DNA of 64,000 nt, taken from assembly GCA_023399155.1 (NCBI GenBank), contig JAEWQP010000007.1, forward strand, positions 1 to 64,000. Direction: 5' to 3'. Source of the stretch: Verrucomicrobiota bacterium. Its GTDB lineage: Bacteria > Verrucomicrobiota > Verrucomicrobiia > Opitutales > Opitutaceae. The position numbers and the translations under genes are program-made. The notes beneath the pieces were generated by a model that saw nothing but the letters and a program-made list of their open reading frames with translations, did no database searches and was not told the origin of the DNA. Shown here piece by piece: positions 31,601 through 40,915 of the stretch (the first letter of the stretch is position 1; every line of letters begins with the position of its first letter).

Positions 31601-33342
31601 ACGCCAAGGAGCTGCAGATCAAGATGGCCCAGGGCGCCAAACCCGGCGAGGGCGGCCAGCTGCCCGGCACGAAGGTGTATCCCTGGGTCGCCAAGACCCG
31701 GCACACCACCGCCGGCGTGGGGCTGATCTCGCCGCCGCCGCACCACGACATTTACTCGATCGAGGACCTCGCGGAGCTGATCCACGACCTCAAGAACGCC
31801 AACCGCGATGCACGCATCAGCGTGAAGCTGGTGTCCGAGGTGGGCGTGGGCACGATCGCGGCCGGCGTGGCCAAGGCGCACGCCGACGTGGTCCTCATCT
31901 CCGGCTACGATGGCGGCACGGGGGCCTCCCCGCAGACCTCCATCAAGCACGCGGGCCTCCCGTGGGAGCTCGGCCTGGCCGAGACCCACCAGACCCTCGT
32001 CATGAACAACCTGCGCTCGCGCATCGCGGTGGAGACGGACGGCCAGCTCAAGACCGGCCGGGACGTGGTCATCGCCGCGCTCCTCGGCGCGGAGGAGTTC
32101 GGGTTCGCCACGACCGCGCTGGTCGCGACCGGCTGCATCATGATGCGTGTCTGCCATCTGAATACATGCCCGGTCGGCGTGGCCACGCAGGACCCGCGCC
32201 TGCGCGAGCGCTTCACCGGCAAGCCGGAGGACGTCATCAACTTCATGCGCTTCATCGCGCAGGAGATGCGCGAGATCATGGCCCGGCTCGGTTTCCGCAC
32301 CGTCGAGGAGATGGTGGGCCGCACCGACCGCCTCGAGCCGAGGAAGGCCGTCGAGCACTGGAAGGCCAGGGGCCTGGACTTCTCCAACATCCTCTACCAG
32401 CCGGACGTTCCCGAGTCCGTCGGTCGCTTCTGCCAGATGCCGCAGGACCATGGTCTGGACAAGTCGCTCGATCTTACCCAGATCCTCGAGATCTGCCGGC
32501 CCGCGATCGAGAAGGGCGACAAGGTTGTCGCCGAGCTGCCAATACGAAACATCCACCGCGTGGTCGGCACGATCACGGGCTCGGAAGTGACGAAAAAGTG
32601 GGGCGCCAAGGGCCTGCCTGAGGACACCATCCGCATCAAGTTCAAGGGCTCGGCCGGCCAGAGCCTCGGCGCCTTCATGCCGAAGGGCATGACCTTCGAG
32701 CTCGAGGGCGACGTGAACGACTACCTCGGCAAGGGCCTTTCCGGGGGCAAGATCGTCGTGTATCCGCCGAAGGACTCGCCCTTCAAGGCCGAGGAGAACA
32801 TCATCACCGGCAACGTCGCGCTCTACGGCGCGACGAGCGGTGAGGTCTACCTGCGCGGCATGGCCGGCGAGCGCTTCGCGGTGCGCAATTCCGGCGTCAA
32901 CGCCGTGGTCGAGTCGGTGGGTGACCACGGCTGTGAATACATGACGGGCGGCCGCGTGGTCGTGCTCGGGCCGACCGGTCGCAACTTCGCCGCCGGCATG
33001 TCCGGCGGCGTGGCCTTCATCCTCGACGAGGCCGGCGACGCCAAGACGCGGATCAACACCCAGATGGTCGGCATCAAGGCGCTCGACGACCCCGAGGAGA
33101 TCAACGAGGTCCGCCAGATGATCCAGCGCCACCTCAACCACACCGGCAGCGAGAAGGCGAAGTCCGTGCTCGAGAACTGGGACGCCATGGTGCCGAAGTT
33201 CGTCAAGGTGCTCCCGAAGGACTACGAGCGCATGCTCGCCTGCATCAAGCGAGCCCACGACCAGGGCCTCACGGGCGAGGAGGCGATCATGACCGCCTTC
33301 GAGGAAAACGCCCGCGACCTCTCGCGCGTGGGAGGAAATTAA
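28675..33342 (+). CDS. gltB: Glutamate synthase, large subunit
   Basis: GltB makes two glutamates from glutamine and 2-oxoglutarate. The 1555-residue protein has a glutaminase domain whose nucleophile is the Cys in HDACGVGFVVD (residue about 44, after a propeptide), followed by the central, FMN-binding and beta-helix domains. Visible are SRFSTNTFPSW in the glutaminase part, KSNTGEGGEDPERY and PGEGGQLPGTKVYPWVA in the synthase part, and CHLNTCPVGVATQDPRLR with cysteines of the 3Fe-4S cluster. The length is typical. gltD follows after 100 bp, and the two probably form one transcript. Confidence 0.97.
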   Translation: MSKAARLETMQPSSKAQSSGPARSKHSDLPAKQGLYDPAFEHDACGVGFVVDMKGRKSHRIIEQALQILTNLDHRGAAGSEPNTGDGAGILMQVPHAFNREACAKARIPLPETDDYGTGIIFLPKSLQTRRRLEEIFANIVQSEGLTLLGWRTVPTDSSSLGETAKGCEPAMRQVFIARDPAMTSDLEFERKLYIIRKRAYNEIRCSTMSGAAEWYVVSLSCRTMVYKGMLLTEQLEKYFPDLSHPAMESAIGLVHSRFSTNTFPSWIRAHPYRYIAHNGEINTLRGNINWMHAREALFSSDLFGEDMRKVLPIIDPNGSDSAMFDNALELLVLAGRPLTHALMMMIPEPWSNNPGMDPQRRAFYEYHACLMEPWDGPAAICATDGTQIAAILDRNGLRPSRYWVTKDGLVIMGSEAGVLDIPSADVVRKGRLQPGRMFLVDTKQGRIIEDEEIKRAIIGECAYQEWLDEYLVHIEDLPDAPNVPQPDHDTLLQRQLAFGYTFEDQRKLVLPMARDGVEALGSMGNDAPLAVLSNKPRLLYDYFKQLFAQVTNPPIDCIREEIITSAETRLGSEGNLLQPVPSDCRRLELEWPILTNEEFAKIRRMELPGLKVGTMSILFRTARGEKGLRKTMEELSLLARKMIEEEDVNVIILSDRGVNKDFAPVPALLAVAGLHHYLIREGLRTRISLVLETGEAREVHHFSLLIGYGCSAINPYLAFETIDGMIRDDLLTGVDRKTACKNFVKAASKGVIKVASKMGISSLQSYRGAQVFEAVGIRQDVVDLFFTWTPSRVGGIGVAALAQEVLARHRAAFPDRPVDNTTLPVGGDYQWRDGGEHHLFNPETIHRLQKAVRTGSYSVFKDYTRLVDDQSRNLATLRGLLDFKAGDPIPLEEVESVESIVKRFKTGAMSYGSISKEAHETLAIAMNRLGGKSNTGEGGEDPERYIPLPNGDSKNSAIKQVASGRFGVTSQYLVNAKELQIKMAQGAKPGEGGQLPGTKVYPWVAKTRHTTAGVGLISPPPHHDIYSIEDLAELIHDLKNANRDARISVKLVSEVGVGTIAAGVAKAHADVVLISGYDGGTGASPQTSIKHAGLPWELGLAETHQTLVMNNLRSRIAVETDGQLKTGRDVVIAALLGAEEFGFATTALVATGCIMMRVCHLNTCPVGVATQDPRLRERFTGKPEDVINFMRFIAQEMREIMARLGFRTVEEMVGRTDRLEPRKAVEHWKARGLDFSNILYQPDVPESVGRFCQMPQDHGLDKSLDLTQILEICRPAIEKGDKVVAELPIRNIHRVVGTITGSEVTKKWGAKGLPEDTIRIKFKGSAGQSLGAFMPKGMTFELEGDVNDYLGKGLSGGKIVVYPPKDSPFKAEENIITGNVALYGATSGEVYLRGMAGERFAVRNSGVNAVVESVGDHGCEYMTGGRVVVLGPTGRNFAAGMSGGVAFILDEAGDAKTRINTQMVGIKALDDPEEINEVRQMIQRHLNHTGSEKAKSVLENWDAMVPKFVKVLPKDYERMLACIKRAHDQGLTGEEAIMTAFEENARDLSRVGGN

Positions 33343-33355
33343 GCAGCACGCTCAA

Positions 33356-33436
33356 AGCGATAAGCTTTAGGCCTCAACCGCACAAACCACCAATCCTCTG
33401 AAAAGCTTATAGCTTAGCGCTTATAGCCTACCGCTT
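33356..33436. repeat. Heptamer-type (AAGC-TAT) repeats between gltB and gltD
   Basis: AGCGATAAGCTTTAGGCC at 33356-33373 is followed by AAAAGCTTATAGCTTAGCGC at 33401 and further CTTATAGCC and TACCGCTT units to 33436. The first arm (GCGATAAGCTTT) is nearly the reverse complement of AAAGCTTATAGC, so a hairpin of about 12 bp is possible. The same kind of unit is found at 63159-63384. Confidence 0.65.
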
Positions 33437-33442
33437 CTTCCC

Positions 33443-34921
<1,479 letters not shown>

Positions 34922-34989
34922 TCCTAAGAACAAGAGTTGGACATCAGGCTGATCGCGCAGCCCCGCGGCCTCTCGCCCCAATCTTTCTC

Positions 34990-35034
34990 TTACTCTTACT
35001 CGTTCTCGTTCTCGTTCTCGTTCTCGTTCTCCTC
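34990..35034. repeat. CGTTCT hexamer tandem repeat after gltD
   Basis: Five to six copies of the hexamer CGTTCT lie in tandem (first units read ACTCTT), then CCTCGG. It lies in the 235-bp gap between gltD and tspO. The same hexamer brackets the four-helix-bundle gene at 43657-44142. Confidence 0.85.
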
Positions 35035-35156
35035 GGCGACGCGAGAAAGCGCGCGAGTTCAATCACCGATCCCGAGCAAACGCGAGCTACGCGTGCCGAA
35101 CATGCCAAGCATGCTGAGCATGCCGAACCCGCTCCTCCCTCCGGCTGCCCCCGCGC

Positions 35157-35627
35157 TCACGCGTTCATCCGCCAGATCGTGAACGTCAGCACGCTCGCGA
35201 ACGAGACCCACCCGAGATAGGGCACGAGCAGCACGGCGGCGATCCGGCTCACGCGCGCGAAACTCGCGAGGGTGGCGGCGATCGCGACCCAGAGCACGAC
35301 GATCTCCGCCGCGGCGAGACCGAGCTGGTGCAGACCGAAGAAGAGCGGCGTCCATAGCGCGTTGAGCGCCCACTGCACGAGGAACAGCGCGAGCCGGCCG
35401 CGTTGTTGACTCCATCCACCCTGTCGCCACACGAGCCATGCGGAGATTCCCATCGCGACGTAGAGCGTGGTCCAGACGGGCCCGAAGAGCCATGAGGGAG
35501 GATTCCACGCCGGCTTGGCCAGCGCCGCGTACCACCCCTGGGTCGAGACAAACACTCCGGTGATCGACGCGGCCAGACTCAGCAGGATCCAGCCAAACAA
35601 GCCGAGCAGCTGACGTGAACGAGGCAT
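35157..35627 (-). CDS. tspO: TspO/MBR family membrane protein
   Basis: TspO proteins are five-helix membrane proteins that bind porphyrins and, in bacteria, are thought to control tetrapyrrole or stress responses. The 156-residue protein has five hydrophobic helices and the family motifs W-x-P-P-x-W (AWNPPSWLFGPVWTTLYV), NALWTPLFFGLHQLGLA and LLVPYLGWVSFASVLTF. The length is typical. It is transcribed toward gltD, with the hexamer tract between them. Confidence 0.92.
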   Translation of the reverse strand: MPRSRQLLGLFGWILLSLAASITGVFVSTQGWYAALAKPAWNPPSWLFGPVWTTLYVAMGISAWLVWRQGGWSQQRGRLALFLVQWALNALWTPLFFGLHQLGLAAAEIVVLWVAIAATLASFARVSRIAAVLLVPYLGWVSFASVLTFTIWRMNA

Positions 35628-35981
35628 GCGACGACAGGCTCGTCCCGCGAGCGATGATTCGCAAGCCCGGCGCAGCGGCTGTCCGTGCGCGCAGCCACGG
35701 CGCGACCTGCAGCGGCTTTAGAGATGTCGTACCGTTCGAGCCAGGCGAAGCCCGGCCCGAGGCCTCGTAGAGCAGTCATCCCGGGCGGCTTCAACGCTTC
35801 TGAAATCGCTCTATGGCGTGTTTTTCAAGACCTCTGAGCGGTCCCGTGGAGGGCGGAGCTCCCGCACCGCCGCGCATGCGCCGCGGTGGACGCGTACCCT
35901 GAGACGATCGCGGCCGGGAGGAGCCCAGCCCTCGATTACAAAGGCTGGATTTGAACCAGGCCACGAGTTTGAGAACACGCC
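35628..35981. other. Intergenic region between the PEP-binding fusion gene and tspO
   Basis: About 354 bp hold no convincing gene. A dispersed repeat unit lies at 35707-35773 (listed separately). A G/C-rich segment (GGAGGGCGGAGCTCCCGC near 35848) could form a stem-loop. The tspO promoter must lie here on the minus strand. Confidence 0.5.
35707..35773. repeat. Dispersed repeat copy 1
   Basis: The unit reads CTGCAGCGGCTTTAGAGATG at its start and GCGAAGCCCGGCCCGAGG near its end. It matches 55064-55132 at about 21 of the first 24 positions and again over GAAGCCCGGCCCGA. No gene is visible in it. Confidence 0.6.
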
Positions 35982-38564
35982 CTAGTCGCCATTCTGCAGC
36001 GAAAAGACGGTGGCCTCCTGGAGCGTCGCATCGGCGCGCAGCCACACCGGCACGGCCGCGGATTCGCAATCGATCACGCGAACGATGTCCTGCATGCCGG
36101 CAGCGTCCGGTTCGAGGTCCAGAAGCCGGTTCGGTGCGGCGAGGAACCAGTCCGCATCGAGCCGGTTGCCGGACTTCTGCGGAAAATAGGCGACGTAAAG
36201 GATGTCATGCTCGACGAGGTCGTTGAAGAAGTGCGTGCCCAGCGACACGTCCGGGACGAGCCGCTCATGCATCGCGACCACCTCGCAGATGACGGAAGCG
36301 TGGCTGATCTCCGCAAACGACACGGGGATGCCGAGCGAGGGACTGTGCGTCCCCCACCGACCGGGGCCGATGAGCATGAGGCCGCGGTCCTCGGCGGGAT
36401 GCTTGATGCAGAGCCGGCCGATCAGCCGGGCCACCTCGTAGCGTCCGCCTTCCGCGAGCTGCGCGTAGGTTTCGCGGACGATGAAGACGATCCGCGTCAG
36501 GCGTTGTTCGCGGCTCACGCCGATGACCGCGCCATGGGCCGTCAGGATGGAGTGCCGTTCGCCCGAGGCAGCGGCCGGCATCACCCCGTGCTCGCGCTGG
36601 AACTGGAAGGTGCGGCACTGCAGCAGGTTGATGCGGTAGGTGCCGTCGGGCAGGAAATTCAGGGCAAACTCGGTGTCCACCGGCTGCTCGAAAGCTTGCT
36701 CCAGAAGATCAAGCATCTGACGCAGGTCGGCGGCGACCCCGGTGTCGCGCAGCAGATGGTCGAACGTGATCCACGGGTAGCCGCTCTCCGTGCGCGTGAG
36801 GAAGAGGTCGAGTCGGATGTCGGAGTGGTCCGAGACCACCTCGTGAAACGGCAGCGAGACCAGACCGCCCTCCGCCAGGTCGAGGCAGTCCATCCGGCGC
36901 TGGGTGTGCTCGCAGGCCTCCTCAAAGCTCGCCTCCGGCCGTCGGTTGACCGCATTGAGTGCTACAAGCCGGGTGTAGTCGTCGTCGCTCCGATCCACCG
37001 CGCGCGTGCCGAGCCCGAAGACGAGCCGCACCAGTCCTGCATGCGGATCGATGTCGGGATGCCACACATACGGGTTGTAGGAAAGCCCGACCCCGGCCGC
37101 CTGGGGGAAATAGTAGCGTCCGTAGGGCGCGCCGGATACGCGCATGACAAGCAGGGCCATGCGTTCCTCGCTGTCGAGCAGGCCGCGGCGCCGGCGGTAT
37201 TTCAGGGCCTCCTCGTCGAGCACGCTGGCATAGACCTGGCGGACTGCGTCGAGGAGCGCCGCCATGCGTTCCTCCCGCGTGCCGCGGTTGACCACAAAGA
37301 CGCTCTCATACTTCCCCGAGAAGGCGTTGCCACGCGCGTCCTCCAGGATCGAACTCGAGCGCACGATGTAGGGCGACTCGCCAAAGTAGTCGAGCATGCC
37401 GGCAAACTGCTCGAGTATCGTGTCGGGAAATTGCCCGGCCAGAACCCGGCGGCGGCCCTCGTCGAGGCCCTGCAGGAATGTATCCGGCCGCTTCTGCTGC
37501 TCGCGCAGCCACCAGACGCCGTTCTCGACCAGGAACGAGATGAACACCTCGGCGCCGACGAAGAACGAATCGTGCACCTCCAGGCGGGAGGCGAGCTGCG
37601 GGTCGCGCTCGCGGATGATGGCGCGGGACACGAGCATGCCCAGGGTCTTCCCGCCGACCGAGCCTATGCCGATCATGCGATGGCGGATGGCGACAAAATC
37701 CTCGAGCGTGACATACTGCTCGACCAGCGCCGCGATGCCGGACCGGTGCACCCGCAGCGCCCAGCGCACACGCCGCAGCAAGTCAGCCCGGGCCTCGGGA
37801 GACCCGCGACCCTCGTGCTCGTTACGCAGGTACGTGTCGACCTCCGCGAAGAGCCGGTGCCAGTAGCCGATGCGGCGGTCGCTCTGCAGCCGCGGCCACT
37901 GCGTGCGAGAGAGAATCTGGGCGAGGACCGCACTCTGCCGCACGGGCTCGAACGACTCATCGTTCCAGAGATGGATGGTATTCATCGCCTCTTCGGAGCG
38001 ACGCTGCACCTTGATCGGTCGGATGTAGAGCCGCCCGTCGAGGCGGAAGACATCGAGCATGAACTGCGTCGTCTTGCGCACCGGTTCGAGCGCGTAGAGC
38101 GAGTGGTGATCCCGGTGCAGCGCGAAGTATGTGACCGTTTCCAGGTCCCATAACCGTGGGCAGGTGAGCATGAAGAAGTTTCCCATGCTCTGGTCCGAGC
38201 CCCAGGTATCGGCGAGGAACGTGAGGCTGTCGAAAATGTAGATCACGCCGCGTCCGGCGGCCTCGATCACCTCGTGCACCCGGCGGACGAACCGCTCGAA
38301 GCCCTGCGCCGGGTCGACGTGGTGGATCTCGGCGCCGGTGAATTCGGGAATGAGGGGCGGGGCGGACGCGAAACGGAAATAGATGAGGCGCCGGCCCGAA
38401 GTGTGCGCTGCGGTCGCGTAGGGAACGACCAGTTCCTGGTAATCCTCGATCGAGTCAACGGCCCAGACGATGTTGTCTCCGGGTTCGATGCCGTGCAGCA
38501 CCTTGTCGAGGCCGGGGAGGCCGGTGGACACGATGGGGCGGGGGATGGGGCGCGAAGAGTTCAC
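35982..38564 (-). CDS. KaiC-like/PEP-pyruvate-binding domain fusion protein
   Basis: The 860-residue protein fuses an N-terminal RecA/KaiC-like domain (about 1-220, starting STGLPGLDKVLHGIEPGDNI) to a PEP/pyruvate-binding ATP-grasp domain like that of phosphoenolpyruvate synthase (about 280-560). The KaiC part has no GxxxxGK[TS] P-loop where one is expected, so it is unlikely to bind ATP there. The second part has SVGGKTLGMLV near 293-303 and VRSSSILEDARGNAFSGKYE near 397-416. The central phosphohistidine domain and the catalytic barrel of PEP synthase are missing. The last 300 residues (with GRWGTHSPSLGIPVSFAEI) match no family known to me. The role is unknown. Confidence 0.8.
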   Translation of the reverse strand: MNSSRPIPRPIVSTGLPGLDKVLHGIEPGDNIVWAVDSIEDYQELVVPYATAAHTSGRRLIYFRFASAPPLIPEFTGAEIHHVDPAQGFERFVRRVHEVIEAAGRGVIYIFDSLTFLADTWGSDQSMGNFFMLTCPRLWDLETVTYFALHRDHHSLYALEPVRKTTQFMLDVFRLDGRLYIRPIKVQRRSEEAMNTIHLWNDESFEPVRQSAVLAQILSRTQWPRLQSDRRIGYWHRLFAEVDTYLRNEHEGRGSPEARADLLRRVRWALRVHRSGIAALVEQYVTLEDFVAIRHRMIGIGSVGGKTLGMLVSRAIIRERDPQLASRLEVHDSFFVGAEVFISFLVENGVWWLREQQKRPDTFLQGLDEGRRRVLAGQFPDTILEQFAGMLDYFGESPYIVRSSSILEDARGNAFSGKYESVFVVNRGTREERMAALLDAVRQVYASVLDEEALKYRRRRGLLDSEERMALLVMRVSGAPYGRYYFPQAAGVGLSYNPYVWHPDIDPHAGLVRLVFGLGTRAVDRSDDDYTRLVALNAVNRRPEASFEEACEHTQRRMDCLDLAEGGLVSLPFHEVVSDHSDIRLDLFLTRTESGYPWITFDHLLRDTGVAADLRQMLDLLEQAFEQPVDTEFALNFLPDGTYRINLLQCRTFQFQREHGVMPAAASGERHSILTAHGAVIGVSREQRLTRIVFIVRETYAQLAEGGRYEVARLIGRLCIKHPAEDRGLMLIGPGRWGTHSPSLGIPVSFAEISHASVICEVVAMHERLVPDVSLGTHFFNDLVEHDILYVAYFPQKSGNRLDADWFLAAPNRLLDLEPDAAGMQDIVRVIDCESAAVPVWLRADATLQEATVFSLQNGD

Positions 38565-38634
38565 GGAAGATCGGGGTTGGCGTGGCGCGTGGGATGCGGC
38601 ACCGCAGCGGCGTCAGGCTAAGAGGAGCAATCGG

Positions 38635-38690
38635 GCACAGAAATCACGGAGGGTGGAGCCGAGGTCACAGAGAGTTGTCGAGGATTCGCC
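38635..38690. repeat. Dispersed CACGGAG-type repeat, copy 1
   Basis: This segment contains CACAGAAATCACGGAGGGTG, then GAGGTCACAGAGAG and CGAGGATTCG. A diverged copy lies at 56958-57033 (GCAGAGATCACGGAGGATGG ... CGAAGATTCGG). Both sit in gaps between genes. Confidence 0.55.
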
Positions 38691-38951
38691 CCTACAAGCT
38701 CATCATCTCGTGCGTGAACCGGCGAAGGCGTGATCTTGGTTCTGCAACGATCGCTTGGTGAACGCCAGGATCGTCCTCTGCCTTCAAGACGAAGCCTCGG
38801 CGGAGGCTGGTGCGCTCTGTGACCTGCTTCAAGTGAGGAAATCAGGTTCAGGCAAGGCGAGTGGTGGTGGACGGAGGGGGCCGTGGCGCCGACGGGCATG
38901 CGACGACACGGGGTGGTTTCGCCTCGGAGAATACTCCGGTGTCTGGAAACG

Positions 38952-38990
38952 ACAATCCCTGCCGGCGCTGGGCGCACCGGCAGGGATTGT
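38952..38990 (-). terminator. Strong hairpin after gdhA
   Basis: ACAATCCCTGCCGG at 38952-38965 is matched exactly by CCGGCAGGGATTGT at 38977-38990, a 14-bp stem with an 11-base loop. It starts 12 bp after the gdhA stop on the minus strand. There is no long T tract, but stem strength and position suggest transcription termination or mRNA end protection. Confidence 0.7.
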
Positions 38991-39002
38991 GGGTGGATGC
39001 GA

Positions 39003-40346
39003 TCAGAGCACGCCCTGGTCGAGCATCGCGTCGGCGACCTTCGTGAAGCCGGCGATGTTCGCGCCGAGCACATAGTTGCCCGGGGCGCCGTACTCCTCGG
39101 CCGTCGCGCGGCAGACGCGGTGGATATCGACCATGATGCGGTGCAGACGCTGGTCGACCTCCTCACGGCTCCAGTTCAGGCGCATGGAATTCTGCGACAT
39201 CTCGAGACCGGAGGTGGACACGCCGCCGGCATTGGCGGCCTTGCCGGGGCCATAGCTGATACCGGCCGCGAGAAACGCGTTCACCGCCTCGGGCGTGGAC
39301 GGCATGTTCGCGCCCTCGGACACGAGCTTGCACCCGTTCTTCAGCAGGGCGGCGGCGTCGGAGCCGGTGATCTCGTTTTGCGTGGCGCTCGGGAAGGCAC
39401 AATCGCACGGCACCGACCACGGCCGCTCGTTCGGCAGGAACGTGCACTTGAACTGCGTCGCATACTCGCGGATACGGCCGCGGCGCACGTTCTTGAGATC
39501 CATGACCCAGGCGAGCTTCTCGGCCGTGATGCCGGCGGGATCGTGGATCGACCCCTCGGAGTCGGAGAGCGTCACGGCTTTGGCGCCGAGTTGGAGCAGC
39601 TTTTCGACCGTGTATTGCGCGACATTACCCGAGCCGGAGACGGCGCAGACCTTGCCGGCGAGGCTTTCGCCGCGGGCTTTGAGCATTTCCTCGGCGAAAT
39701 AGACGGAGCCGTAGCCGGTCGCCTCCGGGCGGACGAGCGAGCCGCCCCACTTGAGGCCCTTGCCCGTGAGCACGCCGGTGAATTCGCCGCCGTTGAGGCG
39801 CTTGTACTGGCCAAAGAGGTAGCCGATCTCGCGGCCGCCCACGCCGATGTCACCGGCCGGCACGTCCGTGTCGGCGCCGATGTGGCGATAGAGCTCGGTC
39901 ATGAAGCTCTGGCAGAAGCGCATCACTTCGGCGTCGCTCTTGCCCTTCGGGTCGAAGTCGGAACCGCCTTTGCCACCGCCCATCGGCAGGGTGGTGAGCG
40001 AGTTTTTGAAGATCTGCTCGAAGCCGAGGAACTTCAGGATGCCGAGGTTGACGCTCGGGTGGAAACGCAGACCGCCCTTGTAGGGGCCGATCGCGCTGTT
40101 GAACTGCACGCGGAAGCCGCGGTTGACCTGCACGCGACCGGCATCGTCCTGCCAGGCAACGCGAAACACGATCTGGCGCTCCGGCTCCACGATGCGTTCG
40201 AGGATGCGTCCGTCGCGGTACTTGCGATGCCGTTCCACGACGGGCCCCAGGGTCTCGAGCACTTCCTGTGCGGCTTGGAGAAACTCGGGTTCGCCGGCAT
40301 TGCGCCGCCCGACGACGTCGAGGACTTCTGCGATATATGCGTTCAT
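39003..40346 (-). CDS. gdhA: NADP-type glutamate dehydrogenase
   Basis: GdhA makes glutamate from 2-oxoglutarate, ammonium and NADPH. The 447-residue protein has the length and segments of the hexameric GdhA class: GPYKGGLRFHPSVNLGILKF, TTLPMGGGKGGSDFDPKGKS with the catalytic lysine, PAGDIGVGGREIGYLFGQYK and the nucleotide-binding VSGSGNVAQYTVEKL. The ATG at 40346 begins MNAYIAEVLDVV, at the expected start; the upstream frame to 40448 has no similarity. It is transcribed alone, with a strong hairpin just after its stop. Confidence 0.96.
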   Translation of the reverse strand: MNAYIAEVLDVVGRRNAGEPEFLQAAQEVLETLGPVVERHRKYRDGRILERIVEPERQIVFRVAWQDDAGRVQVNRGFRVQFNSAIGPYKGGLRFHPSVNLGILKFLGFEQIFKNSLTTLPMGGGKGGSDFDPKGKSDAEVMRFCQSFMTELYRHIGADTDVPAGDIGVGGREIGYLFGQYKRLNGGEFTGVLTGKGLKWGGSLVRPEATGYGSVYFAEEMLKARGESLAGKVCAVSGSGNVAQYTVEKLLQLGAKAVTLSDSEGSIHDPAGITAEKLAWVMDLKNVRRGRIREYATQFKCTFLPNERPWSVPCDCAFPSATQNEITGSDAAALLKNGCKLVSEGANMPSTPEAVNAFLAAGISYGPGKAANAGGVSTSGLEMSQNSMRLNWSREEVDQRLHRIMVDIHRVCRATAEEYGAPGNYVLGANIAGFTKVADAMLDQGVL

Positions 40347-40915
40347 GCTAGGGTGAGGGAGGATGTGGGGACAGGACGAGAAACGGAGCGGAGACCCGTT
40401 GGGTCGCCACGGAGGGCTGGGGGAACCGACACGCGGCGTGCAGCACACGGGCGAAGACGCGGTGCCACAACACGTTTTTTCAAGCCCTGCCCGCCATCAC
40501 AATCGAACGCGTGGTGAGTAGTTTCAATAATGGCTCCTGCGCCGCACGGTGGGCTTCGCTGCATGCGGCCACGGACTGCGCGGGCAAGAAAAGTGCCGGG
40601 GCGGGCACATCGAGGATGGGCGCTCCCGCGAGGCGGGATTTGGCGGTGGGCGGTGGGCAAGTCCTGACGCCTCCGGACAGAGATCCTCACACCGGAAACT
40701 TGGACTACGTGCTCTCGCCCCGGCGTCGCATACTGTAGGCGGAGCCGTCGGAAAAGCGAGTGCCGTTTTCTTCACGGCTCCGAGGGCGTGCCCATCTGCC
40801 GGCAGTGGTCCGTGAAACCCACCTCGCGAATGCGTGTCGCTCAACAGTGTGCCCGAGAACGTGATGTTGCCCTTCTTGACCCGACCGAGCGGTGGCCGTA
40901 GCAGTCTCTAAGCTG
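40347..40915. other. Divergent intergenic region between gdhA and a lipoprotein gene
   Basis: This 569-bp stretch separates gdhA (minus) from the lipoprotein gene (plus) and must carry both promoters. Open frames in it look like chance high-G+C frames with no family similarity. No clear operator, repeat or RNA gene was recognised. Confidence 0.45.

Larger units (their letters stand above)
38565..39002. other. Intergenic region between gdhA and the PEP-binding fusion gene
   Basis: This 438-bp gap has no convincing gene. It holds a dispersed repeat at 38635-38690 and the gdhA terminator hairpin at 38952-38990. The promoter of the fusion protein gene must lie next to 38565 on the minus strand. 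Confidence 0.5.

Noticed and set aside
28621..33258. 1545-codon open frame on the minus strand opposite gltB
   Set aside because: It is a high-G+C shadow of gltB with a composition of Arg, Ala, Val, His and Leu and no family similarity.
36207..38153. 648-codon open frame on the plus strand opposite the KaiC/PEP-binding fusion
   Set aside because: It is a shadow frame with no recognisable domain. The minus-strand protein has clear family motifs.
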